The translations under genes and the position numbers were made by a program. From the NCBI RefSeq assembly GCF_937873765.1, contig NZ_CALMZC010000054.1, positions 47,810 through 111,809 of the forward strand: a DNA stretch of 64,000 nt. Reading direction: 5' to 3'. Under the pieces are notes generated by a model that saw only the letters and a program-made list of their open reading frames with translations, was not told the origin of the DNA and ran no database searches. Position 1 is the stretch's first letter. Each line of letters opens with the position of its first letter. Source of the DNA: an uncultured Thiothrix sp. Lineage in GTDB: Bacteria > Pseudomonadota > Gammaproteobacteria > Thiotrichales > Thiotrichaceae. Positions 26,517 through 35,745 of this stretch are shown one piece after another.

Positions 26517-26608
26517 TCAGAATCCTTCCTTATCTCGTTAGATTAGACACTCAGCGGCCAAGCCGCCCCTTCCACAAGTTTAGCACTCAAAGACTCTTTG
26601 GTGCTTTT

Positions 26609-27991
26609 TCAATAAGTCACAGTCACCAAACCGCGATCAGGTACTACTTCAAATAAAGCATAAGTTTTACCTTGATTAACCACCGTGCGTCCAGCACGAC
26701 TGACTGAATTTTGTTTCACACTCAAGCTGCCATTCCAAGCATCGGGTAAGCGCATTTTGAGCGTCAGTGGCTGGTCAAACCAAGTATCATTCATTTGATC
26801 CTTGAGTTGGAAACTCACACTATTCGCGGTACGCTGCACACTGGTCAACTGAGCCGTAGCATATTCCTGACCATACTGAGCAACCTGAGTAAAAGGTGCT
26901 ATCCAAACCTTATCTTCTACTTCCTGCAGATGCGCTAAGACTTGGCGTACCTCATTCTTCGCCGTATCATTGGGAATATTATGATAATGCACCACATACC
27001 AAGTCCGATAATTTGCGCTGGTGGGATTAAACACTGAATCAAAATAAGCCCAAGGTGCTTGCGGATTTAAAAAATTACGTGCTGAACTCACTGAAGGTAC
27101 TTTTAAATAATCAATTTTAGCTGGATTACTCAAAGCACCATACACATCACGCACTGCCAAGAAATACTTAGCCGCTTCAGCACGACTGTTTTTAGTACGG
27201 TCACTGGTTAAAGGTTCACAGGGCGAACCACGCTTATCAGTATTGATACCAAAGGGATAAGCTAGAGCACGCACCTTTACATTAGCTAGACTTCGCTCAA
27301 TTTCCACTTGGGATTGGCGATATTCACGGAAAGTGTTGAAGAGCGCATCGCATAAATGCGTCTGCCCATGTGATTGCACATCATGGCCTTTATCTACAGC
27401 TTTTTGCCAATGCCCCCAATGATCTGCCGAACTCCAACCAATTTGATTAGCAATCAAAAACCAAGTCCATTTCCAGCCATACTGTGCAGACATGTCATAC
27501 CAAAAAGCATGATCTTGCACATGATTATCATCAATCGTCAGGCTAAAGGCAGCTATTTTATCTTTAGCCCACATAGAAATACTTAAGTCACCTACATTTG
27601 CAGGCCATTGCAAGCCGTTGACTGTAAAACGCGGAGTTGTACCGGGATCAGGTAAATTCAAGAGCTGCCCTGCCTTACTTAAAGGGGGAATAGGTGGCTC
27701 GGTAAAGCTGTAATCTCCTGGTTCGCGTTTAAATTGTGGAGTGGTTTGGATTAAGCTTTCTGGCTTTTTTTCACCCTCTGCTAGCCGCTTGGCACGTTCA
27801 TTCTCCAAATACCACAAACTATCCGCTTGATCATAGAACGCAGCTTGACGATCCTCCTCTTGCAAAGTTTGCGATAAAGGTTTCACTTGCCCAGTTTGAG
27901 TTGCTTGAGTCGTTTGGTCATTACAAGCACTTAGACTGAGGGCTAACGCCATCAATGAAACCTGTAAACCGCTTTTTTTTAGATTGATCAT
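26609..27991 (-). CDS. Polysaccharide deacetylase-family lipoprotein
   Basis: A 460-residue lipoprotein (lipobox LSAC, Cys23). After a disordered linker, a NodB-type domain spans about 135-370: motif 1 is SLTIDDNH with the Asp pair, and motif 2 is SHGQTH with the metal-binding H-x3-H. A possible later motif is VVHYHNIP. The last ~90 residues look like a beta-sandwich. Enzymes of this family remove N-acetyl groups from glycans such as peptidoglycan or exopolysaccharide at the cell surface. Substrate is unknown; a sheath or capsule glycan is possible. Confidence 0.82.
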   Translation of the reverse strand: MINLKKSGLQVSLMALALSLSACNDQTTQATQTGQVKPLSQTLQEEDRQAAFYDQADSLWYLENERAKRLAEGEKKPESLIQTTPQFKREPGDYSFTEPPIPPLSKAGQLLNLPDPGTTPRFTVNGLQWPANVGDLSISMWAKDKIAAFSLTIDDNHVQDHAFWYDMSAQYGWKWTWFLIANQIGWSSADHWGHWQKAVDKGHDVQSHGQTHLCDALFNTFREYRQSQVEIERSLANVKVRALAYPFGINTDKRGSPCEPLTSDRTKNSRAEAAKYFLAVRDVYGALSNPAKIDYLKVPSVSSARNFLNPQAPWAYFDSVFNPTSANYRTWYVVHYHNIPNDTAKNEVRQVLAHLQEVEDKVWIAPFTQVAQYGQEYATAQLTSVQRTANSVSFQLKDQMNDTWFDQPLTLKMRLPDAWNGSLSVKQNSVSRAGRTVVNQGKTYALFEVVPDRGLVTVTY

Positions 27992-28118
27992 AAAACATGC
28001 TCCCTTTTTGATAATGACCCTATCAACACTCAGTGAGTTCCTCAGAAACTTAAGAAACTATGGGTTCAATAGTAAAAACGCTATAATTATAAAGATCCTT
28101 TTTTTAAGGAAGATAGCC

Positions 28119-28778
28119 ATGCCCAACCATACACGTGTATTCATTAGTTATAGCCATGATTCCGAGCATCATCTGCAATTTGTGCTCGAACTTGCCGAAC
28201 GCCTTATAGAAGATGGGTTTAATTGTGTCTTAGATTTTTATTTAGACGAATCGCCTGATGAGGGTTGGCGCGCTTGGCTAGAAACAGAACTTGCCGCAGC
28301 CGATTTCGCTCTAGTGATTTGCACACCGGATTATTTAGAGCGCTATCGAGTGAATGAACTGGTTGCGCCTGACACTGAAAACTTTAGTGGTTTAGTGATT
28401 ACTGAAGCCATTTATAATGGCTATGCGACGCGGACTAAGTTTGTACCAGTTTTACCGGAAGGGGGCAAACTACAAGATATTATTCCTCCCTTACAGGGTC
28501 AGAATACTTTTGAGTTAATGCTTGATTATTTGGGGCTACATCAGCTTTTGAAGAATCGGCCTATTCGACTCACGCAGACTACGCCGCAAGCGATGGGTTG
28601 GAGCGAACCAAGCGCAACAAACTCTAAATTAGAGCAGCTCACACAACCCCAACCAACGCTGATTACACCCCTAAAAGTTTCAGCCAACTCAGATAAAAAG
28701 AATAAGTTATTTTTTTATTTAGCGATCCTAAGTGGAGCTTTAATTTTAGGCACTTTAATAGCCCTGTTAGGGTTTTAG
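28119..28778 (+). CDS. SEFIR-domain protein with C-terminal membrane anchor
   Basis: A 219-residue protein. Residues ~4-140 form a SEFIR (TIR-like) domain: RVFISYSHDSEHH, AERLIEDGFNCVLDFY, GWRAWLETELAAADFALVIC and the later FSGLVITEAIYNG. A Gln/Thr/Pro-rich linker is followed by one membrane helix (about 193-217). ATG 28119 is set by AAGGAAG at 28106-28112. Bacterial SEFIR/TIR proteins can be immune effectors or scaffolds; an NADase activity is not demonstrated here. No partner gene is adjacent in the same direction. A membrane-tethered SEFIR acting alone is unusual. Confidence 0.85.
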   Translation: MPNHTRVFISYSHDSEHHLQFVLELAERLIEDGFNCVLDFYLDESPDEGWRAWLETELAAADFALVICTPDYLERYRVNELVAPDTENFSGLVITEAIYNGYATRTKFVPVLPEGGKLQDIIPPLQGQNTFELMLDYLGLHQLLKNRPIRLTQTTPQAMGWSEPSATNSKLEQLTQPQPTLITPLKVSANSDKKNKLFFYLAILSGALILGTLIALLGF

Positions 28779-28780
28779 GC

Positions 28781-29755
28781 CTAACGCTCTTTCACATACG
28801 GCAAACCAACCGCTTTCGGCGGATTGGCCCTCCCAATAAATCCAGCCAATAAAATTACGGTAAGCAAATAAGGTAAAGCCTCAATTAATTGCACCGGAAC
28901 CAGACCAATACCCGGCAAACTCACACCCTGTAAACGTACAGCTACTGCATCTAAGAAGCCAAATAGCAGGCAGGCAAATAAAATCGGCCAAGGACGCCAT
29001 TTCGCAAAAATCAAGGCTGCTAAGGCCATAAAGCCCTGACCGGCTGTCATATCACGAATAAATTGCGCATTTTGCGCATTCGCTAAATAAGCCCCAGCAA
29101 AGCCACACAGCACACCTGCAATCATTACGGCACGATAACGCAAGCCAGCTACTGAAATACCCGCCGTATCCACAGCTTTAGGATTCTCACCCACAGCGCG
29201 TAAGCGCAAACCAAAGCGAGTGCGATATAACACCCACCAACTTAAAGGCACTAAAGCAAAAGCAAGATAAACTAAAATATTATGCCCAGACAATAATTCG
29301 CTATACAACAAACCAAGACCCGGTATATCAGCTACCTGCTGAGCAAAAGGTAAATTAATTGCCGTGAACCGCTGATCATTACTTAGTGCAGGCGTCGAGC
29401 CACCCTGATGAAACCAAGCTAACCCCAGAACTACGGTTAAGCCTGAAGCTAAGATATTAATCGCGACTCCACTCACAACTTGATTACCTCGATGCGTAAT
29501 ACAAGCAAAACCATGCAATAGAGCAAAACCCACTGAAGCTACAATTGCCATCAATAAACCGAGCCACACGGAACCACTCACAGAAGCGACTGTCGCAGCC
29601 GCAAAAGCTCCAACCAACATCTTACCTTCTAAACCAATATCGACAATCCCTGAACGCTCTGAGAATAAACCCGCTAAGGCAGCAAAAATCAAAGGGGTTG
29701 AAACCCGCAAGGTAGCATCTAGACTTAAAATTAACCAAACCCAAGCATCCTGCAT
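28781..29755 (-). CDS. BMP-type nucleoside ABC importer, permease 2
   Basis: A 324-residue inner-membrane permease of the BPD_transp_2 family with about nine helices (DIGLEGKMLVGAFAAATVAS and RAVGENPKAVDTAGISVAGL are family signatures). It is the last gene of a four-gene unit, two bases after the first permease. With the BMP-family binding protein this transporter type imports purine nucleosides such as guanosine (NupNOPQ, YufNOPQ). Confidence 0.92.
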   Translation of the reverse strand: MQDAWVWLILSLDATLRVSTPLIFAALAGLFSERSGIVDIGLEGKMLVGAFAAATVASVSGSVWLGLLMAIVASVGFALLHGFACITHRGNQVVSGVAINILASGLTVVLGLAWFHQGGSTPALSNDQRFTAINLPFAQQVADIPGLGLLYSELLSGHNILVYLAFALVPLSWWVLYRTRFGLRLRAVGENPKAVDTAGISVAGLRYRAVMIAGVLCGFAGAYLANAQNAQFIRDMTAGQGFMALAALIFAKWRPWPILFACLLFGFLDAVAVRLQGVSLPGIGLVPVQLIEALPYLLTVILLAGFIGRANPPKAVGLPYVKER

Positions 29756-29757
29756 GA

Positions 29758-30858
29758 TTAAACCTCCCTCGCAAAACTTAATAACCAGCGCTGCAAAGGC
29801 GCTCGATACATAAACTCTAAAGCACCTGAGAACAGAATAATTAAGCCTTGAATGACAACAACTACATCACGCGTGACACTAGGAATTTCAAAAGCCAACT
29901 CAGCGCCCCCTTGATACAGTGCGCCAAATAATAAAGCCGCGAGCATCACCCCAAGCGGATGGTTCCTTCCCATCAAAGCCACGGCAATCCCAGCAAAACC
30001 ATAGCCGGTATTGAATCCTAAGACTAAACGATGCTGCACACCTAACAGCTCATTCACAGACACGAATCCCGCTAAAGCACCCGAGATTAACATAGCCAAG
30101 ATAATGACCCGCTTAGGATTAATCCCTGCGTAAATAGCAGCCTCTGGATTAGCACCGACTGTGCGTAACTCATAACCCCAGCGAGTTTTCCATAAAAACA
30201 CCCAAACCGCAGCGCAACATATTAGAGCCAGAATTAGCGATACATTGAGGGGTGAGGCGGCAAACTCGACACCCCACTTAGCCATGAAAGTTTGCCAAGT
30301 CCAAAGGCTCGCACTTTCTGGAAAAGCTCGGCTTGCAGGCATCCCTTGACCCGCCTCAGAGAAAATATTGACCAGCAAATACACCATCAACGAAGCTGCG
30401 AGGAAATTAAACATAATCGTAGTAATAACGATATGGCTACCTCGGTAGGCTTGCAAGTAAGCGGGAATTGCCGCCCAAGCCGCACCAAAAGCTGCTGCCG
30501 CTAGAATGGCTAAAGGCAGCAACAATAAGGGGGGCAAGAACGAACCTAAGCCTAAAGCAATTAAACTCACACCTAAGCCTCCGATATACGCCTGCCCTTC
30601 GCCCCCAATATTAAATAGCCCTGCATGGAAAGCGATGGCTACTGCTAAGCCGGTGAAAATAAAATTGGTGGTGTAATACAGGGTATAGCCAATACCTTCT
30701 TCATAACCGAAAGCACCTTGCACTAGAATTTTGGCCGCTTCCCAAGGATCAATACCAATCACTAAAAAAAGTAAAGTAGTAAAAATAAATGCCGTGAGAA
30801 TATTCAACACAGGCAATAGGAAAATCGATAAAAACTTGTTTAAGGTCGCTGCTTTCAT
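29758..30858 (-). CDS. BMP-type nucleoside ABC importer, permease 1
   Basis: A 366-residue inner-membrane permease with the family text FNIGGEGQAYIGGLGVSLIA and RTVGANPEAAIYAGINPKR. It overlaps the ATPase gene by four bases (ATGA) and forms the membrane channel with permease 2. Confidence 0.92.
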   Translation of the reverse strand: MKAATLNKFLSIFLLPVLNILTAFIFTTLLFLVIGIDPWEAAKILVQGAFGYEEGIGYTLYYTTNFIFTGLAVAIAFHAGLFNIGGEGQAYIGGLGVSLIALGLGSFLPPLLLLPLAILAAAAFGAAWAAIPAYLQAYRGSHIVITTIMFNFLAASLMVYLLVNIFSEAGQGMPASRAFPESASLWTWQTFMAKWGVEFAASPLNVSLILALICCAAVWVFLWKTRWGYELRTVGANPEAAIYAGINPKRVIILAMLISGALAGFVSVNELLGVQHRLVLGFNTGYGFAGIAVALMGRNHPLGVMLAALLFGALYQGGAELAFEIPSVTRDVVVVIQGLIILFSGALEFMYRAPLQRWLLSFAREV

Positions 30859-32402
30859 GCAGAGTGTCCTTGTTGGTCGTTAGTGTCTAAAGCATTGGCC
30901 ATTAATAGGCCGAGGATTTGTTCATTCGCTTGTTCACGACTGACTTCACCCGTGATCACGCCACCACACATGACAAGTATCCGATCTGAGAGCGTCATAA
31001 TTTCATCCAGCTCCACCGACACCAGCAAAACACCCTTCCCCTCATTGCGCATGTCCATAAGGTGCTGATGAATAAACTCAATCGCACCAATGTCGACCCC
31101 ACGTGTTGGCTGCCCGACTAGGAGTAACTGGGGGTCAGCACCTATTTCACGCGCTAAGACAATCTTTTGCTGATTCCCACCAGAGAAATTATTCGAGCCG
31201 AGGAAAGGATCACGCGGGCGAATATCGAATTGCTCGGCGCGCCCAGTATATTCAGTGCGAATCGCTGGATCATTAAGGGTTAAACCGTGGTTATATTTTT
31301 CCACACGCTGATAACCCAAAATGGAAGACTGATAAGCCGCAAAAGGGAGGACTAAACCCATTCGATGTCGATCTTCTGGAACATGCGCGATCCCTAATTT
31401 CCGCATCTGCGCCGCATTTACTGGCTGCTTAGGTGTAATGCTTTGCCCAGCAAAACTGATTTCACCCTCACTGAAAGGAAGGATACCAGCTAGAGCCTGC
31501 AATAACTCGGTTTGCCCATTCCCCGACACCCCTGCAATCCCAACAATTTCACCAGCAGCGATTTTTAGGCTGACCTGATTAACGCGTGCAATACCTTGTT
31601 TATCACGCACGGTTAAGTTACGCACTTCCATCAGCACTCGACCTGTAGGCTGTGCGTAGCGGTCTACCGATTGACGAACTTTGCGCCCCACCATCAATTC
31701 AGCGAGTTCAGGCATACTGGTTACAGTCGTTGCACGATGAGCCACCATTTGGCCTTGACGCATCACGGAAACTTGATCGGTAATCGCCATAATTTCACGC
31801 AACTTGTGTGTAATCAGCAAAATGGTCACGCCATCTGCTTTGAGAGTCCGCAAAATTTTGAATAAATCATCAGCCTCTTGTGGGGTGAGCACACCCGTTG
31901 GCTCATCAAGAATCAGAATACGGGCTTCACGATAGAGGGTTTTGAGAATTTCAATCCGCTGCTGTACACCGACTGCTAACTGGTTCACTGGAATATCTAA
32001 AGGCACTTCTAAGCCATAAAGGCGGCTTAACTCAGATAAACGTGTACGTACTCGCTGTTCACCTTCATGTAGTAAAGCACCACCTTCTGCGCCTAACATG
32101 ATGTTTTCTAAAGCCGTGAACTCATCCACCAACATGAAATGTTGATGCACCATCCCAATGCCAAGCGCAATCGCCTGTTTAGAGTCATGGACGGTAACAG
32201 GTTGACCTTGAATACGGATTTCACCACTATCCGCTTGGTAAAATCCGTAGATAATGCTCATTAAGGTTGATTTGCCTGCGCCATTTTCGCCGATGATGCC
32301 ATGAATAGTTCCAACAGGAACGCACAGGGAGATATCTTGATTCGCTTTGACTAAGCCAAAGCGTTTACTGATTCCAATCAGCTCTAAGGCGCAGGCACTC
32401 AA
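30855..32402 (-). CDS. BMP-type nucleoside ABC importer, duplicated ATPase
   Basis: A 515-residue ATP-binding subunit with two cassettes. The first has a canonical Walker A (GENGAGKSTL, near residue 38) and Walker B (RILILDEPTGVLTP). The second has a degenerate Walker A (GVSGNGQTELL) but an intact signature (FSGGNQQKIVLARE), the usual pattern for sugar/nucleoside (RbsA/YufO-like) ATPases. It starts three bases after the binding-protein gene stops. Confidence 0.94.
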   Translation of the reverse strand: MSACALELIGISKRFGLVKANQDISLCVPVGTIHGIIGENGAGKSTLMSIIYGFYQADSGEIRIQGQPVTVHDSKQAIALGIGMVHQHFMLVDEFTALENIMLGAEGGALLHEGEQRVRTRLSELSRLYGLEVPLDIPVNQLAVGVQQRIEILKTLYREARILILDEPTGVLTPQEADDLFKILRTLKADGVTILLITHKLREIMAITDQVSVMRQGQMVAHRATTVTSMPELAELMVGRKVRQSVDRYAQPTGRVLMEVRNLTVRDKQGIARVNQVSLKIAAGEIVGIAGVSGNGQTELLQALAGILPFSEGEISFAGQSITPKQPVNAAQMRKLGIAHVPEDRHRMGLVLPFAAYQSSILGYQRVEKYNHGLTLNDPAIRTEYTGRAEQFDIRPRDPFLGSNNFSGGNQQKIVLAREIGADPQLLLVGQPTRGVDIGAIEFIHQHLMDMRNEGKGVLLVSVELDEIMTLSDRILVMCGGVITGEVSREQANEQILGLLMANALDTNDQQGHSA

Positions 32403-32405
32403 GGC

Positions 32406-33392
32406 TTAATACTCACATTGGTTGTTGGTCATATAGTCATGGACTTTAATGCTGCCATCGACAATTCCTTTTTCGATTTCAGCCATTTTTTCCATATAAG
32501 GTTTGACTAAGGCTTCGTTGTGCTCATCGACTGCCCAACCTACGCCTTTCTCTGCAAGCCCCAAAGAAACAACACCTGCCTTCCAACTGCTATCCATTTT
32601 TGCCTTAAAGGTATCATATGCAGCATTATCGACCCGCTTGATCATGGAAGTGAGCATCGTGCCCGGTTGCAAGTGGTTTTGGTTGGAATCGACGCCAATC
32701 GCATATTTGCCATTGTCTTTCGCCGCTTGATAGACACCAATGCCCGTACCACCCGCTGCCGCGAAAATCACATCTGCCCCACGGTCAAACTGAGATTTTG
32801 CTAACTCGCCACCTTTACTCGGGTTATTCCAAGCTGCACCCGTCGAACCCGTCATATTTTGGAAGACTTCAATGTCCTTTTTAATATATTTCGCGCCCTG
32901 CTCATAGCCACACGCAAACTTACGAATCAAAGCAATATCTTGACCACCGACAAAACCGACTTTGCCGGTTTTAGATACCATTGCGGCTAAAGCACCCACT
33001 AAGAACGAGCCTTGCTCTTCTTTGAAAGTCACTGAACGCACATTCGGTTGTTCTACCACGCTGTCGATAATTGTGAAGCTGATTTTAGGGAATTCTTTAG
33101 CCACAGCAGTTAGAGCATTTGCTTGACTAAAACCAACAGAAATAATCGGATCAGAACCACGGCTTGCCATCTTGCGAATAGCTTGCTCGATTTGTGAATC
33201 ATTGGCAGGCTCAAACTCACGAACTTCTACCTTAGTCTCTTCAGTGAAGCGCTTTGCCCCGTTGGAGACCCCCTCATTGAACGATTTGTCGAACTTAGTA
33301 CCGAGGTCATAGACAATCGCAGGCTGCAAATCAGCAGCAACCGCTAAAGTTGAAACACTAGAAACCAATAAGGCCAGCAGACACTTCTTCAT
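32406..33392 (-). CDS. BMP-family nucleoside-binding protein
   Basis: A 328-residue periplasmic binding protein. The signal peptide ends LAVAA, with no lipobox, so it is soluble. The BMP (PnrA-like) domain begins VYDLGTKFDKSFNEG; PIISVGFSQANALTAVAKE and GVDSNQNHLQPGTMLTSMIK are family text. It supplies substrate to the ABC permeases encoded downstream. The 216-base upstream region shows a small inverted repeat (CGGG/CCCG around 33422-33435) but no purine riboswitch. Confidence 0.94.
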   Translation of the reverse strand: MKKCLLALLVSSVSTLAVAADLQPAIVYDLGTKFDKSFNEGVSNGAKRFTEETKVEVREFEPANDSQIEQAIRKMASRGSDPIISVGFSQANALTAVAKEFPKISFTIIDSVVEQPNVRSVTFKEEQGSFLVGALAAMVSKTGKVGFVGGQDIALIRKFACGYEQGAKYIKKDIEVFQNMTGSTGAAWNNPSKGGELAKSQFDRGADVIFAAAGGTGIGVYQAAKDNGKYAIGVDSNQNHLQPGTMLTSMIKRVDNAAYDTFKAKMDSSWKAGVVSLGLAEKGVGWAVDEHNEALVKPYMEKMAEIEKGIVDGSIKVHDYMTNNQCEY

Positions 33393-33608
33393 GGAAATTC
33401 CTCAACTAGTTAAACTGTGGAACGGGTATACCCCGACAAGCATATAATAATTCTTGATACGTCTGAAACAGGGAGTACCTGAGTTCTGTGTTTTTAATTG
33501 CAAGTGCAGTGCACAAACTTTATCCTGCCTCTTGTTCTAAGTAGAAATACCCCCAAATTACTTTTAAATCGAAAGAAAATTTTACCAGCTTAACCAGAGG
33601 AGTTTTCC

Positions 33609-34013
33609 ATGGAACTTGAACGTAATGTAGGCCGTACTGACAAAAATATCCGCATTGGTATTGGTATTTTATTGATTGCCATCGGTATTTTTAAAAGCTT
33701 TGGTCTAGTTATTCTAGGTATTGTTATCCTAGCAACCGGTTTATTGAGTTTCTGCGGCTTATACAAAGTTCTTGGCCTTAATACAGCGTCTAAATCCGAG
33801 CGGCAATCAGCTAAAACGGATCTAACGGATCGAGCCTCTGAAAACTTTAATGATTTTAAACAAGAAGCGGTTGAAACTGCGCAGGACTTAAAAGAGAAAG
33901 CAGTCGATGTCGCTAAAGAGGTAAAAGAAGAAGCGACTGCTAAAACTCAAGAATGGAAAGCGAACGCTCAGGAAGCGGCTGCAGAACAAGCTAGACAAAA
34001 AACTGATAAATAA
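33609..34013 (+). CDS. DUF2892 membrane protein with amphipathic helical tail
   Basis: A 134-residue protein. Residues 1-58 form the DUF2892 (YgaP-type) domain with two membrane helices (RNVGRTDKNIRIGIGILLIA, LLSFCGLYKVLGLNT). The rest is a charged Lys/Glu/Ala-rich helix with short repeats (DLKEKAVDVAKEVKEEATAK), like LEA/YtxH-type tails. CCAGAGGAG precedes the ATG. Probably an inner-membrane protein with a cytoplasmic tail; the role may be in stress protection but is unproven. Confidence 0.83.
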   Translation: MELERNVGRTDKNIRIGIGILLIAIGIFKSFGLVILGIVILATGLLSFCGLYKVLGLNTASKSERQSAKTDLTDRASENFNDFKQEAVETAQDLKEKAVDVAKEVKEEATAKTQEWKANAQEAAAEQARQKTDK

Positions 34014-34029
34014 ATCCTTACTAGACAAG

Positions 34030-34061
34030 CTAGGGATGCTAAAAAGTATCCCTAGTTTTTT
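34030..34061 (+). terminator. Strong intrinsic terminator after the DUF2892 gene
   Basis: CTAGGGAT (34030-34037) pairs perfectly with ATCCCTAG (34048-34055) over a ten-base loop, followed by six T residues. Confidence 0.88.
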
Positions 34062-34074
34062 GTATTTTTGTACT

Positions 34075-34431
34075 CTAGTCTACTAGTGCCATTAATAAAG
34101 CCGGTAAGCTTTCTGCAGCGCCTAAATAAGACTTCAATTCAATATTTAGCTCAGGATATTGCGCCTGTTTAGGTTGCACTAAGGCTGGAATGTCCTCGAC
34201 CACATGCCGCCCCGCTGAGAGAAAGTACGGCAAGATCACAATGTCTTTAGCGCCTTGTTGCACACAAGCTTCAATTCCATTTGGAATGGAAGGTTCAGCC
34301 AGCTCCAAAAAGGCACAAGTCACTGAATCAAAACGGTGTGACATGCTAGCAAGCTTAGCCGCTAAGGCGCGTACCTCTTCATTTGAAGTCTCACGGCGAC
34401 TGCCATGAGCGATTAAAATTAAGCTTCTCAT
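34075..34431 (-). CDS. CbiX/SirB-type sirohydrochlorin chelatase-like protein
   Basis: A 118-residue short chelatase, the size of archaeal-type CbiX(S). His9 (IAHGSRR) and His76 (SAGRHVVEDIP) are the metal-handling residues expected for insertion of Co or Fe into sirohydrochlorin. It starts three bases after xylA stops, so it is probably the last gene of the xylBA unit. That coupling has no obvious metabolic reason. No other tetrapyrrole gene is nearby. Confidence 0.88.
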   Translation of the reverse strand: MRSLILIAHGSRRETSNEEVRALAAKLASMSHRFDSVTCAFLELAEPSIPNGIEACVQQGAKDIVILPYFLSAGRHVVEDIPALVQPKQAQYPELNIELKSYLGAAESLPALLMALVD

Positions 34432-34434
34432 AGA

Positions 34435-35745
34435 TTAAACATAACGATTGACGATATTTTCTAGCAGCTCTTGTTTGCCAGAACGAGCTTGAGGATGTAA
34501 GTTCTGCTCAGTGACATAAGCAGCAATCTCCTCTAAAGAACGCTCGCCCTTCAACATGGCTTGCGCTTCTGTCTCATTCCAGCCCGCATAACGTTTCTCC
34601 AAAACTTGCGATAAAGCTTTATCTTCCAGCATTTTAGCCGCTGATTTTAAAGCTCTTGCACAGGTATCCATCCCCCCGATATGACCGATTAATAAATCTT
34701 CAGGATCAAGGGATTGTCGGCGTAATTTTGAATCAAAATTGGTGCCACCATTCTTAAAACCGCCGCCTTGCAGGATGTAATAATAGGCTAAAGCCATTTC
34801 AGGGACATTATTGGGGAATTGATCGGTATCCCAGCCTGATTGATAGTCGTTGCGGTTAGCATCAATCGAGCCAAAAATATCTAAAGCGTTGGCTAACGCG
34901 ACTTCATGCTCGAAGGTATGCCCTGCTAAGACGGCATGCCCCACTTCAATATTAACCTTAACCTCATTTTCTAAACCATAGCGCTTTAAAAAACCATACA
35001 CCGTCGCTACATCGAAATCATATTGATGCTTACTCGGTTCTTGCGGTTTAGGCTCAATTAGAATCGTGCCAGTAAAACCTAATTTGTGTTTATGCTCGAC
35101 TACTAGATTCAGGAAACGCCCATATTGATCTAATTCACGGCGTAAATCGGTATTCAGTAAAGTTTCATAGCCTTCGCGCCCACCCCAAAGCACATAATTC
35201 GCGCCCTTAAGTTGATGCGTGACATCCATACAATGCTTCACGGTAGCAGCGGCATAGGCAAATACATTCGGATCAGGATTGGTCGAAGCTCCCGCCATAA
35301 AACGGCGTTGAGAGAATAGATTCGCCGTACCCCATAACAAACCAACGCCGGTTTCTTCCATTTTTTGCTGGAAATAATCCGCCATCGCATGCAAGCGATA
35401 AGCACTTTCCGCGAAGGTTTCTCCTTCTGGACGTATATCCAAATCATGGAAAGAGAAATAAGGCACACCCAGTAAGCTAAACATTTCAAAGGCTACATCC
35501 GCCTTCATTTTCGCCATACTCATCCCATCACCAAACCAAGGACGCTCAAAGGTCGCACCACCAAAGGGATCATTCCCTTGCCAGCAGAAGGTATGCCAAT
35601 AACAGACAGCGACCCGCAAATGCTCCTCCATACGCTTACCCATCACTAATTCATCAGGATTATAAAAGCGATAGGCTAAAGGATTGCGACTCTCAGAACC
35701 CTCATAAGGAATAGGGGCAAGATTGCCAAAGAAACCTGTACTCAT
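34435..35745 (-). CDS. xylA: Xylose isomerase
   Basis: A 436-residue cytosolic enzyme converting D-xylose to D-xylulose. Class II motifs are visible: [12 protein letters not shown] with His100/Asp103 (His101/Asp104 in E. coli), [14 protein letters not shown], and the metal-site text [36 protein letters not shown]. Length matches class II enzymes. The start codon overlaps the xylB stop by four bases. No xylose transporter or XylR is in the window. Confidence 0.96.
   Translation of the reverse strand: MSTGFFGNLAPIPYEGSESRNPLAYRFYNPDELVMGKRMEEHLRVAVCYWHTFCWQGNDPFGGATFERPWFGDGMSMAKMKADVAFEMFSLLGVPYFSFHDLDIRPEGETFAESAYRLHAMADYFQQKMEETGVGLLWGTANLFSQRRFMAGASTNPDPNVFAYAAATVKHCMDVTHQLKGANYVLWGGREGYETLLNTDLRRELDQYGRFLNLVVEHKHKLGFTGTILIEPKPQEPSKHQYDFDVATVYGFLKRYGLENEVKVNIEVGHAVLAGHTFEHEVALANALDIFGSIDANRNDYQSGWDTDQFPNNVPEMALAYYYILQGGGFKNGGTNFDSKLRRQSLDPEDLLIGHIGGMDTCARALKSAAKMLEDKALSQVLEKRYAGWNETEAQAMLKGERSLEEIAAYVTEQNLHPQARSGKQELLENIVNRYV

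Noticed and set aside
28082..28087. TATAAT before the SEFIR gene as a promoter
   Set aside because: No acceptable -35 hexamer was found at the right spacing, so I did not list a promoter.
33393..33608. Possible purine riboswitch ahead of the BMP-family nucleoside importer
   Set aside because: I read the leader on the minus strand and did not find the conserved junction and loop text of the purine class; only a short CGGG/CCCG inverted repeat is there.
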